Part shown: one piece after another, positions 22,957-34,388 of the stretch
Numbering within the stretch: the first letter of the stretch is position 1
Layout: the number at the start of each line of letters is the position of its first letter
From: Xestospongia muta
Taxonomy: Eukaryota > Porifera > Demospongiae > Haplosclerida > Petrosiidae
Length of the DNA: 64,000 nt
Direction: 5' to 3'
Assembly: GCA_963693285.1 (NCBI GenBank)
Contig: OY848917.1
Coordinates: 24,920,745 to 24,984,744, forward strand
The notes under the pieces: model-generated
The model's input: the letters and a program-made list of their open reading frames with translations, nothing else
Told to the model about the DNA's origin: nothing
Databases searched by the model: none
Program-made: the position numbers and the translations under genes

Positions 22957-23955
22957 TTTTGTATTTGTGTTTGTGAATTTGAAGCTTCAAAGTTTTACCT
23001 TTTAAAAACAAATCAAATTTGTTCTTTGATTGGAATAATACATGTACTAAATCAATACAATTCTGGAATTACTGACAATTTATAAAGACTAAAGCCACCC
23101 ACACACATGCTATCATGATATGTCCTCCATAATTACAACAATAATACCATCAGTCTTTTCTAAAATAGTGATATTTAGTCAAACAATACAACCTTAGCCT
23201 AAAAGAAATCATGATACTCCTTTTTATGTATACATTGGATCATATGTATTGAGCTAAAGAATACAATGTTGTTTCTATGATCTATTGTAACTAGCAGTTA
23301 GTTAAGATACAAAGAAGAGCAGACTATAAAACTAAAATCTATAACAAAAGTGACAGCAGTTTTGCATGCCTAGAGACTGTACAAAGTGGATAGTTATGCC
23401 AAACTGATCCTATTCAAACTGCTCACATCAATGCCATTATCCATCCATTAATTTCTGACAGCAGTTCAAGTGTGGAAGATATGACAACATTACTGTTAAT
23501 GATAAAGTTAAAATGATTTCATATTGTATACATTGTAAATTTTTCCATAATTAATATTGACAAAAAAGAGTTTTATCTACTTGAGCAAAAACAATTAGTT
23601 TTAATTATAATCTACAATAATTTGTATCATACAATAGTTAATAAAAATATATTAAAGCTGGATGTCTTCAGATGTGGACATGAGCAACACTTTTATATTG
23701 TACAGCTTTGTATTAGGCTTTTTGTTTAATAACTTAGTAGTCTACTAGTGTAAATTATGTTGTATTATTAATTTTATCTTCATTACCAAAATTGAAATTG
23801 TTTGCTTTTTGGTAGTGTGAATATGATGATAAAAACTCAACAATCTTTTTTAAAACTAATAGCATATTACACCAAAAATATTGGATCTTGGACTCATATA
23901 ATTAATTTACTCTCTAATTAACTAAAATAGAAAAAAAATAATTCAGTAAGTTTGG
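22957..23955. other. Intergenic between oxidase copy E and the intact Ig-TSP1-PLAC gene
   Basis: AT-rich, homologous along most of its length to the flanks of copies C and D. It contains both convergent 3' UTRs. No other feature is seen. Confidence 0.6.
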
Positions 23956-26900
23956 TTATGACAAATAATGACAAGTACAACAACAGGCTACTTTATACTC
24001 TGGACTTTGACAACTGTCAGTTCCTGCAATTAGTTTACAATATGGAGGATAGAGATCCTTATCACAACCTATAAAATGAGAAATAAAATTAGATAAAGTG
24101 CCATAGACATTTTGATGCACTAGCTCTCATTCCTTTAACTATGTTAGAACATAATAATATTAAGGCCTTCTTTCAATATGGCTTAGATATACATGTCATG
24201 TTGCTTACATGGATCATTGTTGCAGTATTCAAAATTAGTTGGCTTTAGTAGCACATCACATTGACTATCATCAATGATGGCTCCCGTGCTTTGAGCAATA
24301 CAAGTTATAGAACGAATACGATTACCTCCTCCACAAGATTTAGAACACTGATAAAGGATAACACATAGTGAAGAATGAATTCTATATTGTTGATTTTTTG
24401 TTATGTGTTCACTTACATTAGACCAAAGTGAAGTACTCCATATTCCATCAACACCTATAATGTAATATAATATAATGATGTCATAATGTAATGAGTGATA
24501 ATCTTTATATTATTATTAATTAGCCAATGTGTCATAAAGTTGATGATATTGGACAGTAGAAGTGTATTAAAATCAAACATAACTTAATCTTCATATTGAT
24601 ATTAAAAATTTACCTCCTAGAATAACAATTCCTTCATCATCTCCAGCATTGTTAATTGTTATACAACGATATGTACCCAATAAAGATGGAACAAATGTGG
24701 AAAATGTCAATATGAGATCATTGGAGATGTCACTTATGGTAACACCAGGTGTAGAAGAGTTAATAGGCACAAGAACACCTAAAGATCCTTCTTTATACCA
24801 CGTTGTACTGGGTTTTTCAGTGCCCAAATAAGGACAATGTAGCTCAATGGTGTTGCCATTTCTAACAGAAATGGATTGGTTAGTCCTACCAGCTGCAGCT
24901 ACAATTTTAGTAGGAGTTGTAGGTGGCAGAGATGATGTACGATCAATTCGAGCGGGATCTATTGAATGAAATAACATTTGACATTATGCACTGTGTTTTA
25001 TATTATCTGATCAATGTATTTGGTGTCTATCCATTGTATATATGTCCATCCATAGTTGTTTGTTCCTGCTCATATATATACTTACCATCTACCAACCTGC
25101 CTGTCCATCCATTAACAGTATCTACATTTACCATCCGTTTATATGTTAATCCATTCACTTATTCACTCACACATTTACCTAGATATGTCTGTCCATCATC
25201 AACTCATCTATTCACCCATAACTCTATTCATCCATAAATCTATTCACCCATATATCTAATCATCCATCAATCTTTCCATTTGTTTATCATCTATCTATCT
25301 ATCCATTCATACATTTATTTATATGAAATAAATAGTCATTACCAAACACTTGAACTGTTAAGTCACTTCTACTTGCACCACAGACATTACTCGCATTACA
25401 ATGAAAGATACCACCATCAGACACACCAATGGAGACAATTGAGCTAACTGGATATATAGTACCAGATATAAGAGGAACGTTAGTAGTACAAGTTAATGTG
25501 AGGTCATCTCCAACAAAAGGACAAACATCCACTCCACTGGGTGGACTTTTCAGTTGACTGCATTTATTCCCTCCAGACACACTTCCAGTTAGAATGATAT
25601 GTATAAATTCTTTGGAAGTAAATTGTAGGCAAGTTAATTGCATTGCAAAAGATTAAATATTTTTATTATGTTAATAAATATAATAGTTACATTACATACT
25701 TGTACTGTAGTATAAGTTTATACATGTAGTCATTACATGTGATTTATACTTACTATTAACAACAGATATCACACTAGATGAACCACAGGGACTTTCTGCT
25801 GTACATTTATAACTGTTTGGATCAGTCACAGTCAATGTTTCATTCACACTTAAGACAGTACTAGGATTACTTGTAGTAGTCCATTGAAATGTAGTAAATT
25901 GACTGCCCATTGTCACATGACAAACTAGGTCGACTGAGCTACCAGGTCCAGATGCACTAAGACAAACACTCTGTCCTACTTTTACATCACTGGTTGGGCT
26001 AGTAACCAGTCCAGTTCCAGAATCAATCACTGGCTGGGTATCTGAATAATAGAAAATCACAATTCAAATTGTGGCTTGATAGAGTGAATTATTAAATTAC
26101 TTAAAACAATAGATGTAGCTTCTGCACTTCCACACCGAGTACTGGCCCTACAAACATAGACACCAGGACCTGACACAGTTATTTCTCTTGCCCCAACATA
26201 TTCATCAACATGTTGTCCATCTTTTGTCCATGTTATATTAACAGTAGTATTAGAAGATACAGAACACTGAATTTTAAGAACACTAGTATAACAAGTACTA
26301 GCTCCAACATCAATAGTATCCTCATTAGGAGAAGTTATGAAACCAGTTCCACTTCTAATTTTTGGAAAATTAATAGCATCACCTAGAAGAAAATCAATGC
26401 AAAAGTAAAGGTTATGTTTTCTAGATTAATTTGAATAGCTAGTACATGTCCATTTGTAGTTAATGGATTAATGAGGGGCACATATGGATGTACATCTGAA
26501 TGGATCTATGAGAGACACCATTTAAATGGATCTATGAAAGACACACATGGATGTACATCTGAATGGATCTATGAGAGACACCATTTAAATGGATCTACGA
26601 AAGACACACATGGATGTACATCTGAATGGACCTATGAGAGACACACATGGATGTACATCTGAATGGACCTATGAGAGACACACATGGATGTACATCTGAA
26701 TGGACCTATGAGATGGATCTATGAGAGACACCATCTAAATAGATCTATGAGAGACACACATGGATGTACATCTGAATGAATCTATGAGAGACACCATTTA
26801 AATGGATCTACGAAAGACACACATGGATGTACATCTGAATGGACCTATGAGAGACACACATGGATGTACATCTGAATGGACCTATGAGATGGATCTATGA

Positions 26901-29900
26901 GAGACACCATCTAAATAGATCTATGAGAGACACACATGGATGTACATCTGAATGAATCTATGAGAGACACCATTTAAATGGATCTATGAAAGACACACAT
27001 GGATGTACATCTGAATGGATCTATAAGGGAGACACACATGGATGTACATCTAAATGGATCTATGAGGGACACACATCTATAAATGGATAAATGTAAAATG
27101 GGTGTACATTGTTTGCACATAGTAATAACTAATGATCCAGTCATAACAGAAGCCTTGCAATGAAGTGAGAAATGTAATAACACAACACAGTTATGATTAA
27201 CACTATGGAAAATGCTGGTATGTAGAGTATCATGGAACTATGTTCTCAAATTATCAAGCAGTATTCTCACCTCATTACAATTATATTGTACTACTACATA
27301 CGCTATACATCATGTTACTGATACATACATATAAATGAGATCATTATATCTTACAGCATTCAGTGACAATAGTGGTAGCAGTTGAAGTTCCATACAAGTT
27401 AAACAGAGCACAAGTGTAGTTTCCTAGAACGTCTTCAAATGGAATGTTAATTTCCGCAATTACTAAAACATTTCCAAGTCCAATATAGTTATTATCAGTA
27501 AGGGCTATATAAGGTGAAGTAGCACCAACTGGAACACCATTACGGTAGTAACTAGCTTCTGGTTCAGGTAAAACAGGAAAGCTCTTATTATGTGAACATA
27601 TGATATTATGTAGTCTAAATGGATCGTTTCTCCTTACACAAAAGTCAGTACCAATGAAAACTTGTATTGTTGAATCTGATGGGGTTGTTGTTTCATTTGG
27701 TTTGCCTACATTGACAACTGGTGGATCACCTATAAACAAATGAAGTGAATAAAAGTTCAAAATACTAACTATGTTCAAAATACATAGTTATTGCCTTTGA
27801 CAATCATGAAATAAAATGACACAAGTGGGCATACAGTTAAGTCTAGAAATATTATAATATATAAACATATGCTTTCAATTGTAACAAATTAAAAGTTCTC
27901 CAACCTACCAATTACTTCATTAGATATTTTTGAGGAGTTGCAAGAATTAGTACCATTTTTATTGTCATAGCACACCTCACATCGGTAGATACCATAACCA
28001 CCTTGTTTTGCTTGAGATGGTACAGTTGATCCATCAGCTCGTAAAAATTCCTTGTTATCACCAAAAATATCATATCTAAAAACAATTACCAATACTCTCA
28101 TATAAGACATCAACTGGGATCTCTATTATAACATTTAATAAAATCAGAGTAATTTTTTTATATGAAGATCTATGCAAAGAGGATAGCTTGCTATATCTGT
28201 GTAATCATATTGTAACAACAATTAAGACTTAGGTTAAGAATATTAAAAATTCATAAGTATACAAATTATTGGGCAATTTCAGAGACAGGATGTGTGCAGT
28301 AACATTGATCTAGTTATGTGGGTGTATGTAACCACAAATCAACTTAATTGTTGTTTCAGGAAAATAACAAGCCAACACCCAAGTGCCACATTGATATGTA
28401 ACAACCACTCTCATAACTGCTTGCAAACATTATCTATTCACTTGAGACATTATAAGGTTTCATTATGACATGCTGTGACCGATGCCAAAATTTCTAGGGA
28501 AAGTAGTCACGATGGCTAATGTATTTTTGGCAATTGTTTAGAAAAACAGCACATCAAATAAACATGAATATTACCAAAACTTACATTATAGAAGTAGGTG
28601 GTGTTGTAGGAACCACAACACGTTCAGTACCTAATTCTCCTTTGAAGTCAATGAATTGAACGTACCACGACACGTTATGTAATTGACCACCACCATCTTC
28701 TTGTATTATTCTTTTAACAGTTTCAACTCGTGGAGTACAGTCAAATGTGACTATTACACGCTCTCTGATCAGTAACCTTCTGTTAGTGGCATTATTACTT
28801 AGTTGAATAGTCACTGTACCGTCTAAATGAAAAAGGAATATTGTTATACTTTCATTGTAAGTACTGATTTATGAGACATATCAAATGGCACAATCTATTC
28901 TATCGTATTCATACAAATATATGCTTAATGCATGCATTTTACAATAAAAAATAAATTTATTGTATTTACTACATTTAGAATTGGCCACACTTATAGTAAA
29001 GTAGCCAAATTCCGGACTTTGCACTGGGCGTCGACGCCTTTTTCGTCGTAACTTTGAAACAGAACATCATATTAAAATTTTAAAACATGCTCAAAATTGA
29101 CGCTTCATAAGCTACAATTTGATGTAAAATTATGATCATAACTCTCACCATTTCTGTAGTATAACTCTTTGAACGAGTCCTTGAAAATTATTATTTTGGA
29201 CTTCCGGACTATGAGTATACTGATTATTTTACGGATGTTTTTGGACGTATGCGGATATTGCTCTACAAGAATTTTTATGCTTAACTTTAAACAAAACAAA
29301 GAAAACCAAGCCTAACTAAAGGTAAATCTTATGAACTGTTAATGGGTTAGTAATTCCTCTGCATCACATGTTTTGCAAAGAAAAGCAAGTCCTTGAAGTT
29401 GATCACAAGTCAAACCAGGGTGGCCCACCACAAGACTGATAAACCCACCCAAGACAAGGTTCACGTTGAATCCACTGTTCGTCTTCATCATCATCACCGT
29501 CATCAGAGACTTGTCCACATTCTAAACATCCATCTTTCTCAGTCTTGTTCGTCTTTCGTCGTTTAGACTTTCGTGCCACTGTCTGTGATTCACATTTTCT
29601 TTCATTGTTTCTTTTTTCATTTTCTTTCTTCTTTTCATCTCGTTCATTTTTTTGCTTTTCTTGTAATTTTTTCCTTTCCTCTTTTTCTAGTTCTTTTTTC
29701 CTATCTTCTTCTTCTTTTCGAGGTCTTTCTAGTGCTTCCTCACTTGTAAGACTTTCCCCAAATCCAGTAAAATGTTTCCTAGGCTGTTGTGTAACTCTTC
29801 TAGGTATTTGTGTTTAAAATAGCTTGACAAAAAATCTCTTAGAGATCCCGGTGTACTACCAGACGAAGTAGATACATTTCCTTCAACTCAAGCACAAGTA

Positions 29901-30420
29901 AATGGGTTGTTTTCTGGTGTATTGATAACAACTGATTCGATATTTCTTTTGCTGGCTGTTACTCCACACTCTTGTAATGTCTTAATTGTTGTTAATGTAA
30001 TGGTAAGATACGCGAACAATGAGTGGTTTTAGGCTGATCTGTCGCGTTTGTAATTTCGGACTAAACTTGCTGGATAATACAAGTCGATATAGTAGTCCTA
30101 ATTTAGCCATAGTCCGGATTTTTGCAAGGTTACTATTTTACCAAAGCATATATAAACTACAGGTTCCATGTATGCTGCAAGTGATTGTAAATGTAATAAT
30201 AATAATGTTATGAAATTTTATAGTAAAACTTCTAGTGGTGTAACTCACTTTCAATATATCTCCTGTCAACAGGTACCCTAATAGGTCCAGGCCATGTGTA
30301 CACATTCTGAGCATTTGCGCAGTCAGGAAATGAAGCTAGTGCCTTTAAAAGTATATTATTACAAGTGACAAGATTGTAAAAGCTTACCACGATAACAAAA
30401 CAAAGAATAGAAAAGAACAT
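23956..30420 (-). CDS. Secreted multi-Ig / TSP1 / PLAC protein, intact copy (ADAMTSL- or papilin-like)
   Basis: Eleven minus-strand exons in order: 30249-30420, 28585-28822, 27909-28075, 27355-27729, 26101-26382, 25754-26041, 25343-25609, 24614-24958, 24417-24454, 24209-24347, 23956-24068 (2,424 nt, about 807 aa, phases consistent). Exon 1 is a signal peptide (MFFSILCFVIVVSFYNLVTC). Exons 2+3 form one Ig-like domain; exons 4-8 each encode one, with Cys/Trp/Cys patterns (for example NITWTKDG...VYVCRAS). Exons 9-10 encode a TSP1 repeat (WSTSLWSNCSKSCGGG) and exon 11 a C-terminal PLAC domain (CDKDLYPPYC...CCCTC). This is typical of extracellular matrix proteins related to ADAMTS-like, papilin and lacunin; no protease domain is present. 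The exon 7 acceptor (25609) is the only in-phase choice but has a poor tract. Convergent with oxidase copy E. The function is probably matrix or cell-surface recognition; the ligand is unknown. Confidence 0.85.
26471..27065. repeat. Minisatellite with higher-order structure, in an intron of the Ig-TSP1-PLAC gene
   Basis: Two interleaved units, about 35 bp (GACACACATGGATGTACATC...) and about 26 bp (GACACCATTTAAATGGATCT...), alternate over ~600 bp. A higher-order block of 176 bp is repeated (CCTATGAGATGG at 26,705 and 26,881). Open frames through it on both strands are artefacts of the repeat. It lies between exons 5 and 4 of the gene and is not seen in the other copies. Confidence 0.9.
28996..30150 (-). 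mobile_element. Degenerate pogo-like DNA transposon in intron 1 of the Ig-TSP1-PLAC gene
   Basis: The minus strand between about 29,960 and 29,370 encodes a broken C-terminal part of a DDE/pogo-like transposase: a start-like NTPENNPFTC segment, then a long Lys/Glu-rich region (about 29,800-29,560), then a Cys-rich finger CLECGQVSDDGDDDEDEQW followed by IQREPCLGWVYQSCGG, resembling the C-terminal zinc finger of invertebrate pogo transposases. Stops and frame changes show that it is dead. The ends look like poor inverted repeats: GTAAAGTAG...TCCGGACT near 28,997 and its counterpart AGTCCGGAT...CTATTTTAC near 30,110-30,147. The element boundaries are approximate and the catalytic core is missing. 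Confidence 0.55.
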
Positions 30421-33400
30421 CCTATCGTACTGTTGGTGGAGTTAGATCGCCTGCAGCCGTTCTTTTAAATTGATTCTGTAGAACAACACAGATGACCTAC
30501 AGGTGCTTTGAGCGCCGGCAACGCCCACGACTTAACGTGAAGAGGTTAACAAAGTCAACCACACCCAGTGACGCCTTTATGTCGCCATGTCGCCATGTGT
30601 ATAGTGTAAAAGGAAACAAGAATCGTTTTCATTTTATCAGATATTAAGAAAGAAGGTATTTCTAGTCACAGGGTTCAAGGTGATTCTTCATTCATACATG
30701 ACATTACATCAAGGCAACATTCTTAGATCTAGTGTGATATAGTGTCCACTGTACTTCCAGAACTCTAGTGACAAAACATTTTCTAAGACTTAATTATTTC
30801 ACTATCACTATGGAAAATAGACTACTTAGTCTTATGTGGCCATATCTATTATGGATAATGTCCACACGAGAACGTCTCACTTTAATCAACAATTTATTTG
30901 TTTACTACACATATGTATGTGTGTGTGTGCGTGTGTGCATTATGAACTTTGTATTTTTCTAAGGTTTCTTTGAAGAATGAAGTTTATCTGTTTGATATAT
31001 AGTTCTTTCTTCAAGTGTGTGCATCCAGCTTGTCATGTCAATAGAGTGTGAGCACCTAACTTACCCTCAAGTCATAATTAGGTTAGTTGTAATTATTAAA
31101 TGTAATTGACATGCAAATGATTTGAGACATTATATTAGTGATTTAAAAGGATGTGACTAGTTATGATACTTGATGACTAATTATGATATCACTAATTATA
31201 ACACTAGATGACAGCTACTTCCAAAGAATATGATGCACAATGTAAATAACACAATTCAACAGAACTACATAAAATATATGTTAAATGTCAATTTGATTAG
31301 CAACAATTACATCGTACTATGGAATGTGTTGATATGCATTCCTTTAAGAGTTTAATATGATGTATCAATTATATCAATTAGCAATACTATCGAATTACAT
31401 TGATATAGTACAAGTTTCTGTATGTCTTATACTTGAGGGAAAATATGTGGTCTGTTATTATTAGCTTTGCCACATTTCCATCAGTTGATCTAATGACATG
31501 CTGTTACTATGATATCCTTATATGTAGATATCAAATTTCTTGTGTCATCAATCCTTCAATTTTTATATTATGGATCTCTATTGAGCACTGCCATATCCAC
31601 TGGGTAAGTATTGTCAGTATGACATGGTATATAAATTTTAGTTCATTTATGTACACGGACCTGGATACTATAGAAAATAATTATTATACAAAATGCATTG
31701 CACATTTAGTAATTTAATTTCTGTAGTATATATACAAAGGTACAGTTTACTAGAAATACTCATTTACTTACTTGATTACATGAACATAACAATCAGGACA
31801 TGTACATTTACAAGGTACCAATCAGGACATGTACATTTACAAGGTACCAATCAGGACATGTACAAGGTACTAAACAAAGGTACAGTTTACTAGAAATACT
31901 CATTTACTTACTTGATTACATGAACATAACAATCACGACATGTACATTTACAAGGTACCAATCAGGACATGTACTAATTAGTACCTTGTACATGTCCTGA
32001 TTGGTACCTTGTAAATGTACATGTCCTGATTGGTACCTTGTAAATGTACATGTCCTGATTGTTATGTTCATGTAATCAAGTAAGTAAATGAGTATTTCTA
32101 GTAAACTGTATCTTTGTATATATACTACAGAAATTAAATTACTAAATGTGCAATGCATTTTGTATATTAACTATTTTACTATTAATCAGGACATGTACAA
32201 GGTACTAATCAGGACATGTACATGTACAATGTACCAATCAGGACAAGTATATGTACATGCATAAGGTATGCAATAGATGAGTACACAAATGTATCTCACG
32301 CCAGATTCACCTTATGTCTTATATGCTCATCCATTAGATATGGTGATATTCATCCTCTACTTGAGGAGAGAAGTGGTTCTCTATTGTATGTATGTTATGG
32401 GATATAATAGTGATGGTTGGTTATATCTTGGGAAGTTTGGCCTCGGTGTTGACAAACCAGAGTATACTGAGAGCTTGCAGTTTGTGTAGATATCATTAAG
32501 GATCATTTAGTAAGACAATAGTTGTTATAATAAAGTACTTTTAGCCTGTACTTGTAGTTGTTATGTACTCTCGTTATAATGGGATAATTTTCATGTAAAT
32601 TTCAACGTGTTATGTGTCTCTTGACTACATGTTATAACATTCTATAGTTACTTACCTCCATTGTCAACTCTGTAAACTTCACTTTAAGCAAATCTGTAAT
32701 TGTTTAATGCTATTTTAATCACTAGCCTGTCCTTTATGTCATAGAAAGAGGCTAACATTAGTGAGGATTTGACTAGCAAAGTCATTGGCTACTCTGAATA
32801 CTTGGTATGTCTATTACACTATACATTATACTGATAACATTACTACATGTATACAAACAAAGGCAAGGAAAGCACTGAAGCTTTTGAAGAGCTACCACTA
32901 GCCTTTCAAGCTGAACTTTCTCCGGAGAATGTATTACAAGGATGTAATGTGATATAGTGTCTTACATAATTGACTTAATAGACAATGTTTGGTAACAAAG
33001 TCTGTGATCATCTATACAATGTACATCTGTAACTGCCAATTAATATTGATTGTATTTACTTTGTGTGGAACATCAGATAGTAACTATAGAAACACATAAT
33101 GCACACATCATATATTTCTGTGAACTAGGTTATCATCGTTTCATATGTTTACATATCAAATGTATATATACATTCAGATATAGTAAATTTATAATAGTAG
33201 TATGATCTCTATCTTCATTCACTGTGACCTTTGAATCTGTATTAAAAGGCCCAAGGAAGCATGTAATCTACTTGAGAATAAACCCAAAAGCTTACTTTCA
33301 TTTATTGCAGAGTATGAATATGATATGTCTAGCTATTACATATTAATATACAAGGTTATAGTCTCTAATGATCAGTTAATAGCAACATGTTAGAATAAGA

Positions 33401-34388
33401 AGCCAGATCTTCATCTAAAATCACACAAACCAAACCAAAATGTCTTACACTTTCATTTATAGTTATATAACTAAAGTCTGTTCACCTTAACTTTTGACCT
33501 TTGTTTTCTAACATAACTTTGTTTTTTTCTAGTTCAATTCTAATTATAAGGTACCAAATAACTTCAATAGCACTTTATCCAAACATAATGCTAATCTGCA
33601 ATAAATTTGTTTGGCATTTTCAAAGTTAGCTGTGTTGTGAAAATAACAAAGTATTGCTATAATTAATTTCGTGTTTTAAAAATGATGAAGCCATTAAAGT
33701 GATTTACAAGGTCAAAATAAACAAACACTATGTTCACGGACAGAATGTAAGTCTACCAACCTATACTGTTTGGTGACTTAATCATTAGTTTTGGAACGTT
33801 CTTTCAATTGTTGCTATATAACGAAATGGGAGTATGGGGTTCATCCTTCTAACACATTTCACTTTTGGTAAACACTTAATTTTTAGTTAGGCTTTAGAAA
33901 ATCTTTTTTCTGGTTAATTAATCTTATTTATTGTCTGGTATACAATATAATTTTTTAAAATTGAAAACTGTTTTCTTAATCACCACCTTCAGGACACCAC
34001 CAGAATTGACCATTGAGACTGAACCAAGCTACACCTAACAAATCTTTAAAGATTTTCATGTTTTATTCTTTGTTAGTTTTTACTATATATTTGTATGTAT
34101 CTACTGTGATGGTTTTTATTGATGGCGTTCAGCGATAATGATAGTAGTACTAAACATTTTCATATTCATTGCTATCAGTAATGGTTCTATAAGATAATAT
34201 AATAACAACTAGATACAACAATAACTAGCTTTTGGTTCAGATAAAACAGTAAAGTTCTCTAAGAAATGTATAGAGTTAATTTCCATTTAATATATTATAG
34301 GAAAAAATAGGTATTTGTTTCAGACATTACAGACATAGTACAAGACATAAATCACTGTACTATATAGCAATATAAAGACTATGAACAA
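30421..34388. other. Intergenic, no convincing gene; contains a large inverted repeat and weak exon-like signals
   Basis: The first ~180 bp upstream of 30,420 are relatively GC-rich and probably hold the promoter of the Ig-TSP1-PLAC gene. A (GT)n-type run sits near 30,914. The only exon-like signals are at 32,745-32,804 (AG...GT bounded, 20 open codons) and 32,863-32,901 (13 codons then TAG), which could splice in phase on the plus strand, but without a start or a recognisable domain; I do not call them a gene. The rest, apart from the inverted repeat at 31,685-32,166, shows nothing. Confidence 0.5.
31685..32166. repeat. 482-bp inverted repeat with ~187-bp near-identical arms
   Basis: The left arm 31,685-31,871 and right arm 31,980-32,166 are reverse complements with, as far as I can see, one difference (GGTACAG against GATACAG). 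The ~108-bp spacer is a partial direct copy of the left arm. Within the arms a ~29-bp unit (AATCAGGACATGTACATTTA then CAAGGTACC) is repeated two to three times, and more copies continue to about 32,260. It could form a long hairpin; it is a fold-back element or a recent inverted duplication. Confidence 0.9.

Noticed and set aside
26471..26662. Open frames on both strands through the minisatellite
   Set aside because: They are by-products of a repeat unit without stops and read through on both strands; it is an intron.
26471..27065. CRISPR array
   Set aside because: Units are directly adjacent without unique spacers and the genome is eukaryotic.
29545..29817. Ser/Phe-rich 90-codon plus-strand frame
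   Set aside because: It is the antisense of the Lys/Glu-rich region of the pogo-like remnant.
31693..32158. Identical open frames on plus and minus strands
   Set aside because: They are the two arms of the inverted repeat; no protein-like composition or start context.
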